From Mucilaginibacter mallensis (GTDB lineage: Bacteria; Bacteroidota; Bacteroidia; Sphingobacteriales; Sphingobacteriaceae), in contig NZ_LT629740.1 in assembly GCF_900105165.1 (NCBI RefSeq), positions 4,774,001 to 4,838,000 of the forward strand: 64,000 bases of DNA. Direction: 5' to 3'. Below the pieces are notes generated by a model, which was not told the DNA's origin, searched no databases, and saw nothing but the letters and a program-made list of their open reading frames with translations. Positions within the stretch are counted from its first letter, which is position 1. Every line of letters starts with the position of its first letter. Below, piece by piece: positions 56,728 to 64,000 of the stretch. A program made the position numbers and the translations under genes.

Positions 56728-59355
56728 CTACACATTGAACAACCCATTCCTTTCCTGCTCCTGGTAATTCTGTACGGTTTCAATAGCGTTATCAATCACA
56801 TCACTTAGCGCTGTAATAAATGTACCGGGTTTGGCCAGGCTCATGGCATGTTTAATGGCATCTATTTCTTTCGGCACTACCTCAAATTGCTTGTTCACAT
56901 CAACCGACCTGATACCCTCTTTAAGCAGCGATAATATATTTTCCTCTGTTCTGCCACGCAGGTGTTTTTCCTGGCGGAGGATGATGTAATCAAACATCTC
57001 TGCCGATAGCTTACCCAACTCGCGGATGTCCTCATCGCGCCTGTCGCCCGTACCGGCTATAATGCCGATCTTCAGCGGCGAATCCAGATGACTCAAAAAT
57101 TCCTTAATGCCTTTAAACCCATCCGGATTATGGGCAAAATCTATCATGAATTTAAAATCCTTAAAATCGAAAATGTTCATCCTGCCCGGTGTTTGCGCGG
57201 CAGATGGGATAAAGGTTTCAAGTGATATTTTAATATCCTCGGTCCTGAAGCCCCATAAAAATGCAGCCAGTGTTGCCGCCAGTACGTTCTCTATCATGAA
57301 CGGAACGGTACCACCGAAAGTCAGCGGGATGAGCACCGTGCGCTCTACGCGGATCTTCCAGTCGCCTTTTAATATGGTGATAAAACCGTTTTCGTATACA
57401 CAAGCTATGCCGCCCTTTTTACAGTGCGCTTTTATTACCGGGTTATTCTCGTCTCTGCTGAAATAGGTAACGTTGCATTCAGCTTTTTTACCAATGCGCA
57501 CGCAGTATTCATTATCAGCATTTAAAACGGCCCAGCCATTTTTCTTAACCGAATTGATGACCACACTTTTTACACGCATCAGATCATCCAATGTATGAAT
57601 ATCCGACAGGCCCAGATGATCTTCCTGAATATTGGTTACCACGCCTATATCGCAAAAGCCAAAACCCAGTCCCGAGCGTAAAATACCGCCACGGGCAGTT
57701 TCCAGCACGGCAAAATCAACCGTTGGGTCCTTCAATATAAACTCGCTGCTTACCGGGCCGGTGGTATCGCCCTTTAGCAGCATGGTGTTTTGTACATAGA
57801 TGCCATCGCTGGTGGTAAAGCCTACACGGTAGCCGTTATTTTTAACAATATGGGCAATCAGGCGGGTAGTGGTGGTTTTACCATTAGTGCCGGTTACCGC
57901 TATAATAGGTATCCGTGCCGATTTACCATATGGGTACAGCATATCAATCACATGCCCGGCCACATTACGGGCAAGGCCCTCGCTTGGCGCAATATGCATG
58001 CGGAAGCCCGGCGCTGCGTTAACTTCCAATACCACGCCACCTGTTTCGGTGAGCGGCTCGGTCAGATTTTTCGCCATAATATCAATGCCGCATATATCAA
58101 GTCCGATGATCTTTGAGATCCGCTCGCAAAAGAAAACATTTTGCGGGTGCACATGGTCGGTCACATCTACTGATGTTCCGCCGGTGCTCAGGTTAGCGGT
58201 TGATTTTACAAATACCTTTTCGCCTTTAGCTGGTATCGTTTCTAAGTTATAGCCTTTCTTTTCCAGCAGGTCGAGCGTGTCACGGTCTATATCTATCAGG
58301 GTCAGCACATTTTCATGGCCATAGCCACGGCGCGGGTCGGTATTTTCTGTATCGATGAGTTGTTGTATGGTCGATACGCCATCACCCTTCACATGTGCAG
58401 GGTCGCGCAATGCGGCAGCAACCATCTTATTATCAATCACCAGTACCCTGAAATCGAAACCGGTTACAAAGCGCTCAACAATTACCCTGCGTGATATTCT
58501 GGCAGCAAACTCATAAGCCTCCACCGCGTCCTCACGATTTCTAATGTTAATGGATATACCCCTGCCATGATTGCCATCCAATGGTTTAAATACCAGCGGG
58601 AAACCCACTTCACGTATAGCCCTATCCACATCATCAACCGATGAAATGGTGGTGCCTTTTGCCACAGGGATGGCCTGCTCTAATAATAAACGCTTGGTTT
58701 CTTCCTTATTACTGGCAATATCAACGGCAATGCTGCTGGTTTTTTCGGTCATGGTAGCGCGAAAACGCACCTGGTTTTTACCATAGCCCAATTGCACCAA
58801 TGATTGCTTGTTAAGCCTGATCCACGGAATGTCACGGGCTATGGCTTCCTCTACTATTGATCCGGTGCTTGGCCCTAATCGGGTGGCCTCGCGTATCTCA
58901 CGCATTTGTTGTATATCATGCTCCAGGTCGTATTCCTCGCCGGTTATTAATGCCTGGGCAATCCGTACCGATGCTTCAGCAGCGTAGATGCCTACCTTTT
59001 CTTCCAGATAAGTAAATACCACATTGTAAACACCCAACTCTTTTGTTTCACGGGTACGGCCAAAACCTGTATCCATGCCTGCAAGGGTTTGTATCTCAAG
59101 GGCGATGTGTTCAATCACATGCCCCATCCAGGTGCCGGCAACAATACGCTGAAAAAATCCCCCTGGTACACCCGGCGAACATCGGTGCTCATATAAAGTG
59201 GGGATCAATGCCTTAAGGCGATCATAGAACCCATCAATTTTATTGGTTGGCTTATGCTCCAGTTCCTGCAGGTTCAGGCGCATTTGTATCAGTTTTTTAC
59301 GGTTGGTGCTCCAGATGTTCGGGCCACGCAGTACTTGTATATTTTCGATCTTCAT
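56728..59355 (-). CDS. cphA: Cyanophycin synthetase
   Basis: Adds Asp and Arg alternately to build cyanophycin (poly-Asp backbone with Arg side chains), using ATP at two sites. 875 residues, the length of CphA1. N-terminal domain (about 1-160), ATP-grasp domain (about 215-480; 'GFPLVFKPLDGNHGRGISI', 'VLEVNAAPGFRMH') and Mur-ligase-like domain (about 485-870; P-loop 'VTGTNGKTTTTRLIAH', 'FAVLETARGGILRSGLGF', 'VTNIQEDHLG', 'FAHNPDG'). All motifs expected for an active enzyme are present. Divergent from the cyanophycinase gene with a 273-nt gap. Confidence 0.96.
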   Translation of the reverse strand: MKIENIQVLRGPNIWSTNRKKLIQMRLNLQELEHKPTNKIDGFYDRLKALIPTLYEHRCSPGVPGGFFQRIVAGTWMGHVIEHIALEIQTLAGMDTGFGRTRETKELGVYNVVFTYLEEKVGIYAAEASVRIAQALITGEEYDLEHDIQQMREIREATRLGPSTGSIVEEAIARDIPWIRLNKQSLVQLGYGKNQVRFRATMTEKTSSIAVDIASNKEETKRLLLEQAIPVAKGTTISSVDDVDRAIREVGFPLVFKPLDGNHGRGISINIRNREDAVEAYEFAARISRRVIVERFVTGFDFRVLVIDNKMVAAALRDPAHVKGDGVSTIQQLIDTENTDPRRGYGHENVLTLIDIDRDTLDLLEKKGYNLETIPAKGEKVFVKSTANLSTGGTSVDVTDHVHPQNVFFCERISKIIGLDICGIDIMAKNLTEPLTETGGVVLEVNAAPGFRMHIAPSEGLARNVAGHVIDMLYPYGKSARIPIIAVTGTNGKTTTTRLIAHIVKNNGYRVGFTTSDGIYVQNTMLLKGDTTGPVSSEFILKDPTVDFAVLETARGGILRSGLGFGFCDIGVVTNIQEDHLGLSDIHTLDDLMRVKSVVINSVKKNGWAVLNADNEYCVRIGKKAECNVTYFSRDENNPVIKAHCKKGGIACVYENGFITILKGDWKIRVERTVLIPLTFGGTVPFMIENVLAATLAAFLWGFRTEDIKISLETFIPSAAQTPGRMNIFDFKDFKFMIDFAHNPDGFKGIKEFLSHLDSPLKIGIIAGTGDRRDEDIRELGKLSAEMFDYIILRQEKHLRGRTEENILSLLKEGIRSVDVNKQFEVVPKEIDAIKHAMSLAKPGTFITALSDVIDNAIETVQNYQEQERNGLFNV

Positions 59356-59501
59356 AAAGGCAATTCCATTAAAACGGGCTTAAATTTACTTAAATCTAAA
59401 CCCGTAACAAGCTAATAAATATTTTGATAGGAAAACTTTAATATATATTTAATATTCGCCGCCTTTGTCGGTCATTTTATTTTAATTTGTAGGTAGATAA
59501 T

Positions 59502-59621
59502 GAGTGGATTAGCGAATTAGTGATTGAGTGATTGTTTTTATATCCATATATGGCTATGAACCATCAACCATCAACCATGAACTATGAACAACTAATTCAC
59601 TAAATCACTAACTCACTAAAT
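59502..59621. repeat. Octamer/heptamer repeats forming a long imperfect hairpin before cyanophycinase
   Basis: The left arm 59502-59534 (AGTGGATTAGCGAATTAGTG and on) pairs imperfectly with the right arm 59588-59621 (CTAATTCACTAAATCACTAA and on). Between them ACCATCA-like heptamers repeat (59558-59588). The right arm ends 7 nt before the ATG of the cyanophycinase gene, so it may belong to its leader. Confidence 0.7.
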
Positions 59622-59628
59622 AAATATA

Positions 59629-60546
59629 ATGACGCCAAAAGGAAAACTGATAATAATAGGAGGTGCCGTTGATATGGGAAGTAATATCAGCGCGCAGGAG
59701 AATATTTTACAGCCTAATTATATCAAGTTTTTTGAGCAGGGCATTCTAAAGCGCATCATCACCGAATCGGCTAAGCACGAGGGTTCAAAAATTGAGGTGA
59801 TACTTACCGCTTCACAAATACCAGAACTGGTGGGCGATGAATACATTAAGGCCTTTAACCACCTTAATGTTACCCATATTAATGTGCTCGATATCCGCAC
59901 ACGTGAAGATGCCGCCAAAAAAGAATACCTCGACCGTATCCGTGAAGCCGATGTAGTGATGTTTAGCGGCGGCGATCAGCTTCGCCTGAGCGCCATATTT
60001 GGTGGTACCGAGTTTTTACAGATCCTGAAAAAGCGCTACCAGAACGAACACTTTGTTATCGCGGGCACATCAGCCGGAGCGGCGGCAGCTTCGGCACATA
60101 TGATCTACCGCGGTTCAAGCAATGAGGCCCTAATAAAGGGCCACGTGCAGATCACCGCCGGACTGGGCTTTATTGATTCTGTTTTTGTTGATACCCACTT
60201 TGTACAGCGCGGCCGCATAGGCAGATTATTATATGCCGTAGCCAGCAACCCCGGCATATTAGGTATAGGACTGGGTGAGGATGCAGGTCTGCTAATTACC
60301 GAAGGCACCATGATGGAAGCCATAGGCTCGGGCTTAATTATTTTGGTTGATGGCCGCAACATGGTTGCCACCAATATATACGAAGTGGAGATGGGCTCGC
60401 CGGTATCAATTGAAAACCTGAAAGTGCATGTAATGTCCATCTTTGATAAGTACGATCTGAAACAACACAAACTACTCATCAAAAAAATTGTTAAGATTGA
60501 AGACGGCGTATTTATAAAAGTCGGTGATAGCGATTTAAAACGATAA
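59629..60546 (+). CDS. cphB: Cyanophycinase
   Basis: Serine exopeptidase of family S51 that cuts cyanophycin into beta-Asp-Arg dipeptides. 305 residues: 'GKLIIIGGAVDMG' start, 'VVMFSGGDQLRLS' and nucleophile Ser148 in 'IAGTSAGAAAASAHMIYRG', then 'VDTHFVQRGRIGRLL', 'GIGLGEDAGLLI'. No signal peptide, so intracellular. Together with cphA and the isoaspartyl peptidase gene it forms a complete synthesis-and-breakdown set. Confidence 0.95.
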   Translation: MTPKGKLIIIGGAVDMGSNISAQENILQPNYIKFFEQGILKRIITESAKHEGSKIEVILTASQIPELVGDEYIKAFNHLNVTHINVLDIRTREDAAKKEYLDRIREADVVMFSGGDQLRLSAIFGGTEFLQILKKRYQNEHFVIAGTSAGAAAASAHMIYRGSSNEALIKGHVQITAGLGFIDSVFVDTHFVQRGRIGRLLYAVASNPGILGIGLGEDAGLLITEGTMMEAIGSGLIILVDGRNMVATNIYEVEMGSPVSIENLKVHVMSIFDKYDLKQHKLLIKKIVKIEDGVFIKVGDSDLKR

Positions 60547-60900
60547 CCATTGCAGTTTCCCTCTTGAGAGGAGCAGCGGTGTATTAAACAAGTGGAAGGA
60601 AAAGAGCTCACCCTCTTTGCGCCACAGGCGAAGAGAGGGTCGACCAGCGAAGCACAGTCGGGGTGAGTCAACGGAGCGCGTTGAAGCTTGCGTTAGGGAT
60701 AGCAGCGGATACCGGCCACTTCGAGGGCCTCAGTGCAGGCTCGAGCCTAAGGCCTGCAGGCGTATGAGCGAATAGCCCGACCGCAGGGAACGCCCAATAA
60801 TTAACGACCTAATCCTTATCCCAACAAAATATTATAAACCATTACACATCTTTCTCATTATTATAAAAGACAATGAAAAGATTAACAATACATATACCCC
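60547..60900. other. Gene-free region with hairpin repeats and possible structured RNA
   Basis: Contains a GAGCTCACCCTCTTTGC hairpin (60607-60667: outer CTCACCC/GGGTGAG and inner CCCTCTTTGCGCC/GGCGAAGAGAGGG), and a longer structured block at 60689-60795. No gene is seen. The promoter of the isoaspartyl peptidase gene should lie in the last 90 bases, which are AT-rich. Confidence 0.6.
60689..60795 (+). ncRNA. Candidate structured RNA, GCGTTAGGGAT...AGCCCGACC type
   Basis: Begins 'GCGTTAGGGATAGCAGCGGA', has an internal stem (GCAGGC/GCCTGC) and ends 'AGCCCGACCGCAGGGAACGC'. Pairing of GCGTT with AACGC closes the whole block. The start and end patterns remind me of the Flavo-1-type conserved RNA of Bacteroidetes, but that is from memory and unverified. 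It could also be a dispersed repeat acting as a terminator for cyanophycinase. Confidence 0.4.
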
Positions 60901-61743
60901 ATGAAACTAATCATCCACGGCGGCTTCTTCAGCGAATCGCAAACCAACCAGGAAGTTAAAAAAGCCAAGCAAACGGCCTTAAGAGAAATTGTGGAGCTTT
61001 GCTACAAATACCTGCAGGATCACACAGCGTTTGAAACAGTTGTTTATACTGTAGCACTACTTGAAGACTCTGAACTTTTTAATGCCGGTACCGGCTCACA
61101 AATACAAAGCGATGGCAAGATCAGGCTCAGCGCATCATTAATGGATGGCAAAACCCTGCGTTTTTCGGGTGTTATAAATGTTGAAGATGTAAAAAACCCC
61201 ATCTGTGTAGCCGAGAAATTGCAGGATTACGAGGATAAAGTATTAAGTGGCAAAGGTGCGCAGGATTTTGCCCGTGAAAATGGCTTTGATTATTACAATC
61301 CAGAAACCCCGCAGCGCCGCATGGAATACGAACAAAAGTTAAGTGACTCTATTCGCCTGGGTACCGTTGGCTGTGTAGCGCTTGATGGCGATGGTAATTT
61401 GGCGGCAGCTACCTCAACCGGGGGCAAAGGCTTTGAAATACCGGGCCGTGTAAGCGATTCTGCTACCGCGGCAGGTAATTATTGCAATGGCTTCGCGGGC
61501 ATTTCGTGCACCGGCGTAGGTGAGGATATTGTAAGCGGCGCCGTAGCCGCAAAAATAGTTACCCGGGTAACCGACGGCATGCCATTATTCTTCGCTACCG
61601 AGAAGACTTTAGACGAGCTAAAACCTTTCGACGGCTTTGCCGGCATCATAGGCATATCAGCCAATGGCGATATCTATCATGCTGATACGCACCCTTATAT
61701 GGTGTGGGCATTACACGATACACAAATCCAGGTTTTTGAATAA
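60901..61743 (+). CDS. Isoaspartyl peptidase / plant-type asparaginase (Ntn hydrolase)
   Basis: 280 residues; precursor that self-cleaves before Thr155 in 'IRLGTVGCVALD', giving alpha and beta chains. Later 'TSTGGKGFEIPGRVSDSATAAGNYC' and 'GVGEDIVSGAVAAKIV' fit the family. The N-terminal 'IIHGGFFSES' replaces the usual 'HGGAG' form. The family splits isoaspartyl dipeptides; after cyanophycinase the expected substrate is beta-Asp-Arg, releasing Asp and Arg. Same strand as cyanophycinase, 354 nt downstream. Confidence 0.92.
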   Translation: MKLIIHGGFFSESQTNQEVKKAKQTALREIVELCYKYLQDHTAFETVVYTVALLEDSELFNAGTGSQIQSDGKIRLSASLMDGKTLRFSGVINVEDVKNPICVAEKLQDYEDKVLSGKGAQDFARENGFDYYNPETPQRRMEYEQKLSDSIRLGTVGCVALDGDGNLAAATSTGGKGFEIPGRVSDSATAAGNYCNGFAGISCTGVGEDIVSGAVAAKIVTRVTDGMPLFFATEKTLDELKPFDGFAGIIGISANGDIYHADTHPYMVWALHDTQIQVFE

Positions 61744-61780
61744 TCATGCTTTTATAATTACCTTGCATAATATTAATTAG

Positions 61781-61788
61781 TATATTTG
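61781..61788 (+). promoter_or_regulatory. -7 box TATATTTG before the gene at 61827
   Basis: Exact TAnnTTTG match 38 nt upstream of the TTG start. A TTG at 61763-61765 could be the -33 part but the gap is short. Confidence 0.45.
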
Positions 61789-61826
61789 CGTTCTGGTTAA
61801 TACGATTAAATCCAAGGGAAATAACA

Positions 61827-62477
61827 TTGAAGAAATTTACGCTAATTATTGTTCTGTTCATGACAATAAGCTACTCGGCCTCGGCCCAGTGGTGGAGAGT
61901 TAGCATTTTAAGGCACCGCTACCCGGCAGTTACACTTGTAAAAGATAACCCTGCCGCGCACCTGCATTTCCCCATTCCAAAATTTGCTGCAACTAAAATA
62001 AAGCCATTCGCCCTAAAGGAGAGCGATTTTAGTATTGAATTGGCCGAGGATGCGCTCATCAGAACCGCCCAGCATAATATGCGTTTCAGGATTTATGACC
62101 AGGCCAGCTACAACTTTAGCGAACTCGCAAAGCTATATATCAAACAAAACCGTTTGTCCGAAGCTAAATGGTACTTGCTGCAAAGCAATTCCATATCACG
62201 CACGCAGAATGACAATAAGCATACGATTGCCAATTTAATGTCGTTAGCCCTGATCAAGGCTGATATGGGCGATATTGTTTTGGCCCAGCAGGACCTGGCA
62301 GAAGCCTATCAGATAGCTAATACCCAGGGCTGGCATGCCGATATGGCTAATATTGATAAAGAAGTAAAATACATACAGTTAAACAGAACAACCGCCTCAA
62401 AAACTGAACTCCGTTATGACGATGCCGTTATGGCTGCTATTATAGCTACGGCTGCCAATGCTAAAAAAACTGATTGA
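61827..62477 (+). CDS. Secreted TPR-like protein of unknown function
   Basis: 216 residues starting at TTG: no ATG is in frame upstream, and the signal peptide ('KKFTLIIVLFMTISYSASAQ') begins exactly there. The mature part has helical repeats: 'IRTAQHNMRFRIYDQASYNFSELAKLYIKQNRLSEAKWYLLQSN' and 'ALIKADMGDIVLAQQDLAEAYQIANTQGW', which look like two to three TPR units. Role unknown; perhaps a periplasmic scaffold. Next gene is the tail-specific protease. Confidence 0.82.
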   Translation: MKKFTLIIVLFMTISYSASAQWWRVSILRHRYPAVTLVKDNPAAHLHFPIPKFAATKIKPFALKESDFSIELAEDALIRTAQHNMRFRIYDQASYNFSELAKLYIKQNRLSEAKWYLLQSNSISRTQNDNKHTIANLMSLALIKADMGDIVLAQQDLAEAYQIANTQGWHADMANIDKEVKYIQLNRTTASKTELRYDDAVMAAIIATAANAKKTD

Positions 62478-62665
62478 TATTTTTACTCCGCTTTGTAACA
62501 ATAAGGTAAAATGCCCGTCTTACTTATTAAAAAATCAAACATTATTGTAATATTGTTATTTTAAGTACGAGGCAGCTTTATGACTGTCTCTTTTTATTTA
62601 CATTAGCGAACTTATATTAGGCACAAGTATTGATGTTATATCCCGATTTAAAGACTGTAAAAGAT

Positions 62666-64000
62666 ATGTTAAAGAAATTATGTGTTGTTTTAGTGCTTGG
62701 TGCCGCACTGGCCTGTCATGCCACGCCTGCAAAACCTATGAAGGTTGTAGGCTCAAATGATCTTCAGCCCGATTTACGCCAGAATATTGTTGCAAAGGAA
62801 GTTGCAGGTTTAATATCCCGTTATAATTATAAAAAGGTTGATCTGAATGATTCACTATCCGAGGTTGTTTATAACCGATACCTTAAAAAACTGGATGAGG
62901 ACCACAATTACCTGCTGGCATCTGACATACAGGATTTTGATAAGTACAAGGATGTATTGGATGATGATATGAAGAGCGGTAATTTGAACGATGTATTTTA
63001 CATGTTCAATGTTTTTCAGAAAAGATATCTCGATCGTATTAAATTTTCCATTGCCCATATCGATGATAAGTTTGATTTCACCACAAACGACACTTTCACT
63101 TTCGACCGTGAAAACCTGCCATGGATAGCGTCACAAGCTGAGATGGACGATCTGTGGACCAAGCACGTAAAATACGACCTGCTTAACCTTAAACTGGCTA
63201 CTCCTGATATGGCTAAGAACAGGGAAACGCTGAAAAAACGTTACCAAAGCTTATTATCGCAATCAAACAAACTATCAAACCAGGAAGTTTTCCAATATTA
63301 TATGGATGCCTTTACTGAGGCGATAGACCCCCATACCAATTACTTTAACCCTTTCAACGCGGCACAGTTCAATATGGAAATGTCGCGCTCATTAGAGGGT
63401 ATCGGCGCAACGCTGCAATCAGTAAATGAGTATGTAACCATTCAAACACTGGTACATGGCGGCCCTGCTGACAAAAGCCACCAGATAAACGCAAAGGACC
63501 GCATTATAGGCGTAGCACAGGGTAAAGACGGCGAGTTCCAGAACATTGTAGGCTGGAACATTAACAACGCCATAGGCCTTATTCGTGGCCCTAAAGGCAC
63601 TACCGTAAAACTGCAAATTCTGCCGGGTGAAGCAGCAGTAGGCAGCAAGCCCAAAGTTGTGGAAATAGTACGTGAGAAAATTGTTTTAGAGGATGCATTG
63701 GCTAAAAAAGAGATGCGCACCTATAATCTTAATGGAAAACAGGTTAAGATTGGCATTATTGATATCCCTGCTTTTTATGTAGATAACAATGCTGCACAAT
63801 CAGGCGCTACCAATTACCATAGCACCACCCGTGATGTGAAACTGATACTGGATTCACTTAAACGCGAAAATGTTGACGGTATAGTAATCGACCTGCGCGA
63901 AGATGGCGGCGGTTCATTATCTGAAGCCATTTCATTAACCGGCCTGTTCATAAAACAAGGCCCTGTAGTGCAGGTAAGAGATACCAAAAACGAAGTTGAA
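62666..64000 (+). CDS. Tail-specific (carboxy-terminal processing) protease, N-terminal part
   Basis: The first 445 codons of a Prc/Tsp-type S41 protease; the gene runs off the end of the window. Signal peptide or lipoprotein-like start ('VVLVLGAALACHA'), a helical N-terminal domain ('VYNRYLKKLDEDHNYLLASDI', 'HTNYFNPFNAAQFNMEMSRSLEGIG'), a PDZ domain (about 235-330, 'GIGATLQSVNEYVTIQTLVHGGPADKSHQI') and the beginning of the S41 catalytic domain ('DGIVIDLREDGGGSLSEAISLTGLFI'). The catalytic Ser/Lys lie beyond the end. Such proteases trim periplasmic proteins with exposed non-polar C-termini. Confidence 0.93.
   Translation, partial: MLKKLCVVLVLGAALACHATPAKPMKVVGSNDLQPDLRQNIVAKEVAGLISRYNYKKVDLNDSLSEVVYNRYLKKLDEDHNYLLASDIQDFDKYKDVLDDDMKSGNLNDVFYMFNVFQKRYLDRIKFSIAHIDDKFDFTTNDTFTFDRENLPWIASQAEMDDLWTKHVKYDLLNLKLATPDMAKNRETLKKRYQSLLSQSNKLSNQEVFQYYMDAFTEAIDPHTNYFNPFNAAQFNMEMSRSLEGIGATLQSVNEYVTIQTLVHGGPADKSHQINAKDRIIGVAQGKDGEFQNIVGWNINNAIGLIRGPKGTTVKLQILPGEAAVGSKPKVVEIVREKIVLEDALAKKEMRTYNLNGKQVKIGIIDIPAFYVDNNAAQSGATNYHSTTRDVKLILDSLKRENVDGIVIDLREDGGGSLSEAISLTGLFIKQGPVVQVRDTKNEVE

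Noticed and set aside
56550..56738. 62-codon plus-strand frame after the SUKH gene
   Set aside because: It is a translation of the AAATCCC heptamers and the duplicated cphA end.

Overview
The window looks like chromosomal DNA of a Bacteroidetes bacterium, most likely Sphingobacteriaceae (Mucilaginibacter/Pedobacter-like). The reasons are: promoter-like TAnnTTTG boxes, almost no Shine-Dalgarno sites, the long insertion-type IspG, a ParC-type topoisomerase with an acidic tail, SusC-like 'VVVTGYG' motifs, DUF4197, DUF922 and DUF5687 family genes, secreted GH2/GH20/GH35 glycosidases, and many short hairpin repeats of the GTCAT...ATGAC type. I saw no rRNA, tRNA, CRISPR array, transposase or prophage.

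Layout. 1-8.7 kb: end of an MBL-fold hydrolase, pyruvate dehydrogenase E2 and E1-alpha (minus), then an NlpC/P60 hydrolase, a CapA-like lipoprotein, an SPFH protein, a DUF922 protein and a BamA-like barrel. 8.7-9.7 kb: first copy of a non-coding mobile-element-like repeat. 9.7-17.1 kb: a lipoprotein, an rRNA-type methyltransferase, a four-helix-bundle (S23/IVP) gene wrapped in repeats, MlaF/MlaE, an SDR, and a PspC/LiaF-like/RDD envelope-stress-type group. 17.2-23.1 kb: a toxin-antitoxin pair, ispG, a monooxygenase-like gene, and a sigma factor with a membrane partner carrying SusC-like motifs. 23.2-28.2 kb: DUF4197, second repeat copy, PiT phosphate transporter/DUF47/histidine kinase, YceI. 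28.3-35.4 kb: SGNH hydrolase, Nudix, two NTF2-like paralogues around a GNAT gene, YdeI-like protein, a second toxin-antitoxin pair and parC. 35.5-50.4 kb: flavin monooxygenase, GH35, GH2 and GH20 glycosidases, aldose epimerase-like protein, a YncE/phosphoesterase fusion, e(P4) phosphatase, MsrA and DoxX. 50.6-54.9 kb: an ABC exporter pair, RarA and an AlkA-type glycosylase. 54.9-56.7 kb: third repeat copy and a low-GC island with two probable immunity-type genes. 56.7-61.7 kb: cyanophycin synthetase, cyanophycinase and an isoaspartyl peptidase. The window ends inside a tail-specific protease gene.

Genes that work together: CphA, CphB and the isoaspartyl peptidase could make cyanophycin (poly-Asp-Arg) and break it down to free amino acids. 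MlaE and MlaF form the core of a lipid ABC transporter, but no MlaD is nearby. The PiT and DUF47 genes with the kinase look like a low-affinity phosphate uptake operon. The sigma factor and the following membrane protein look like a sigma/anti-sigma pair.

The most unusual material is non-coding. A roughly 0.55 kb element with nested terminal inverted repeats occurs three times and always abuts a second palindromic repeat at the same end. Heptamer/octamer-type iterated repeats occur at about eight places, two of them in frame inside ispG and one set flanking the four-helix-bundle gene. The low-GC island is bounded by 30-nt inverted repeats and sits next to a duplicated, silently diverged 3' end of cphA.
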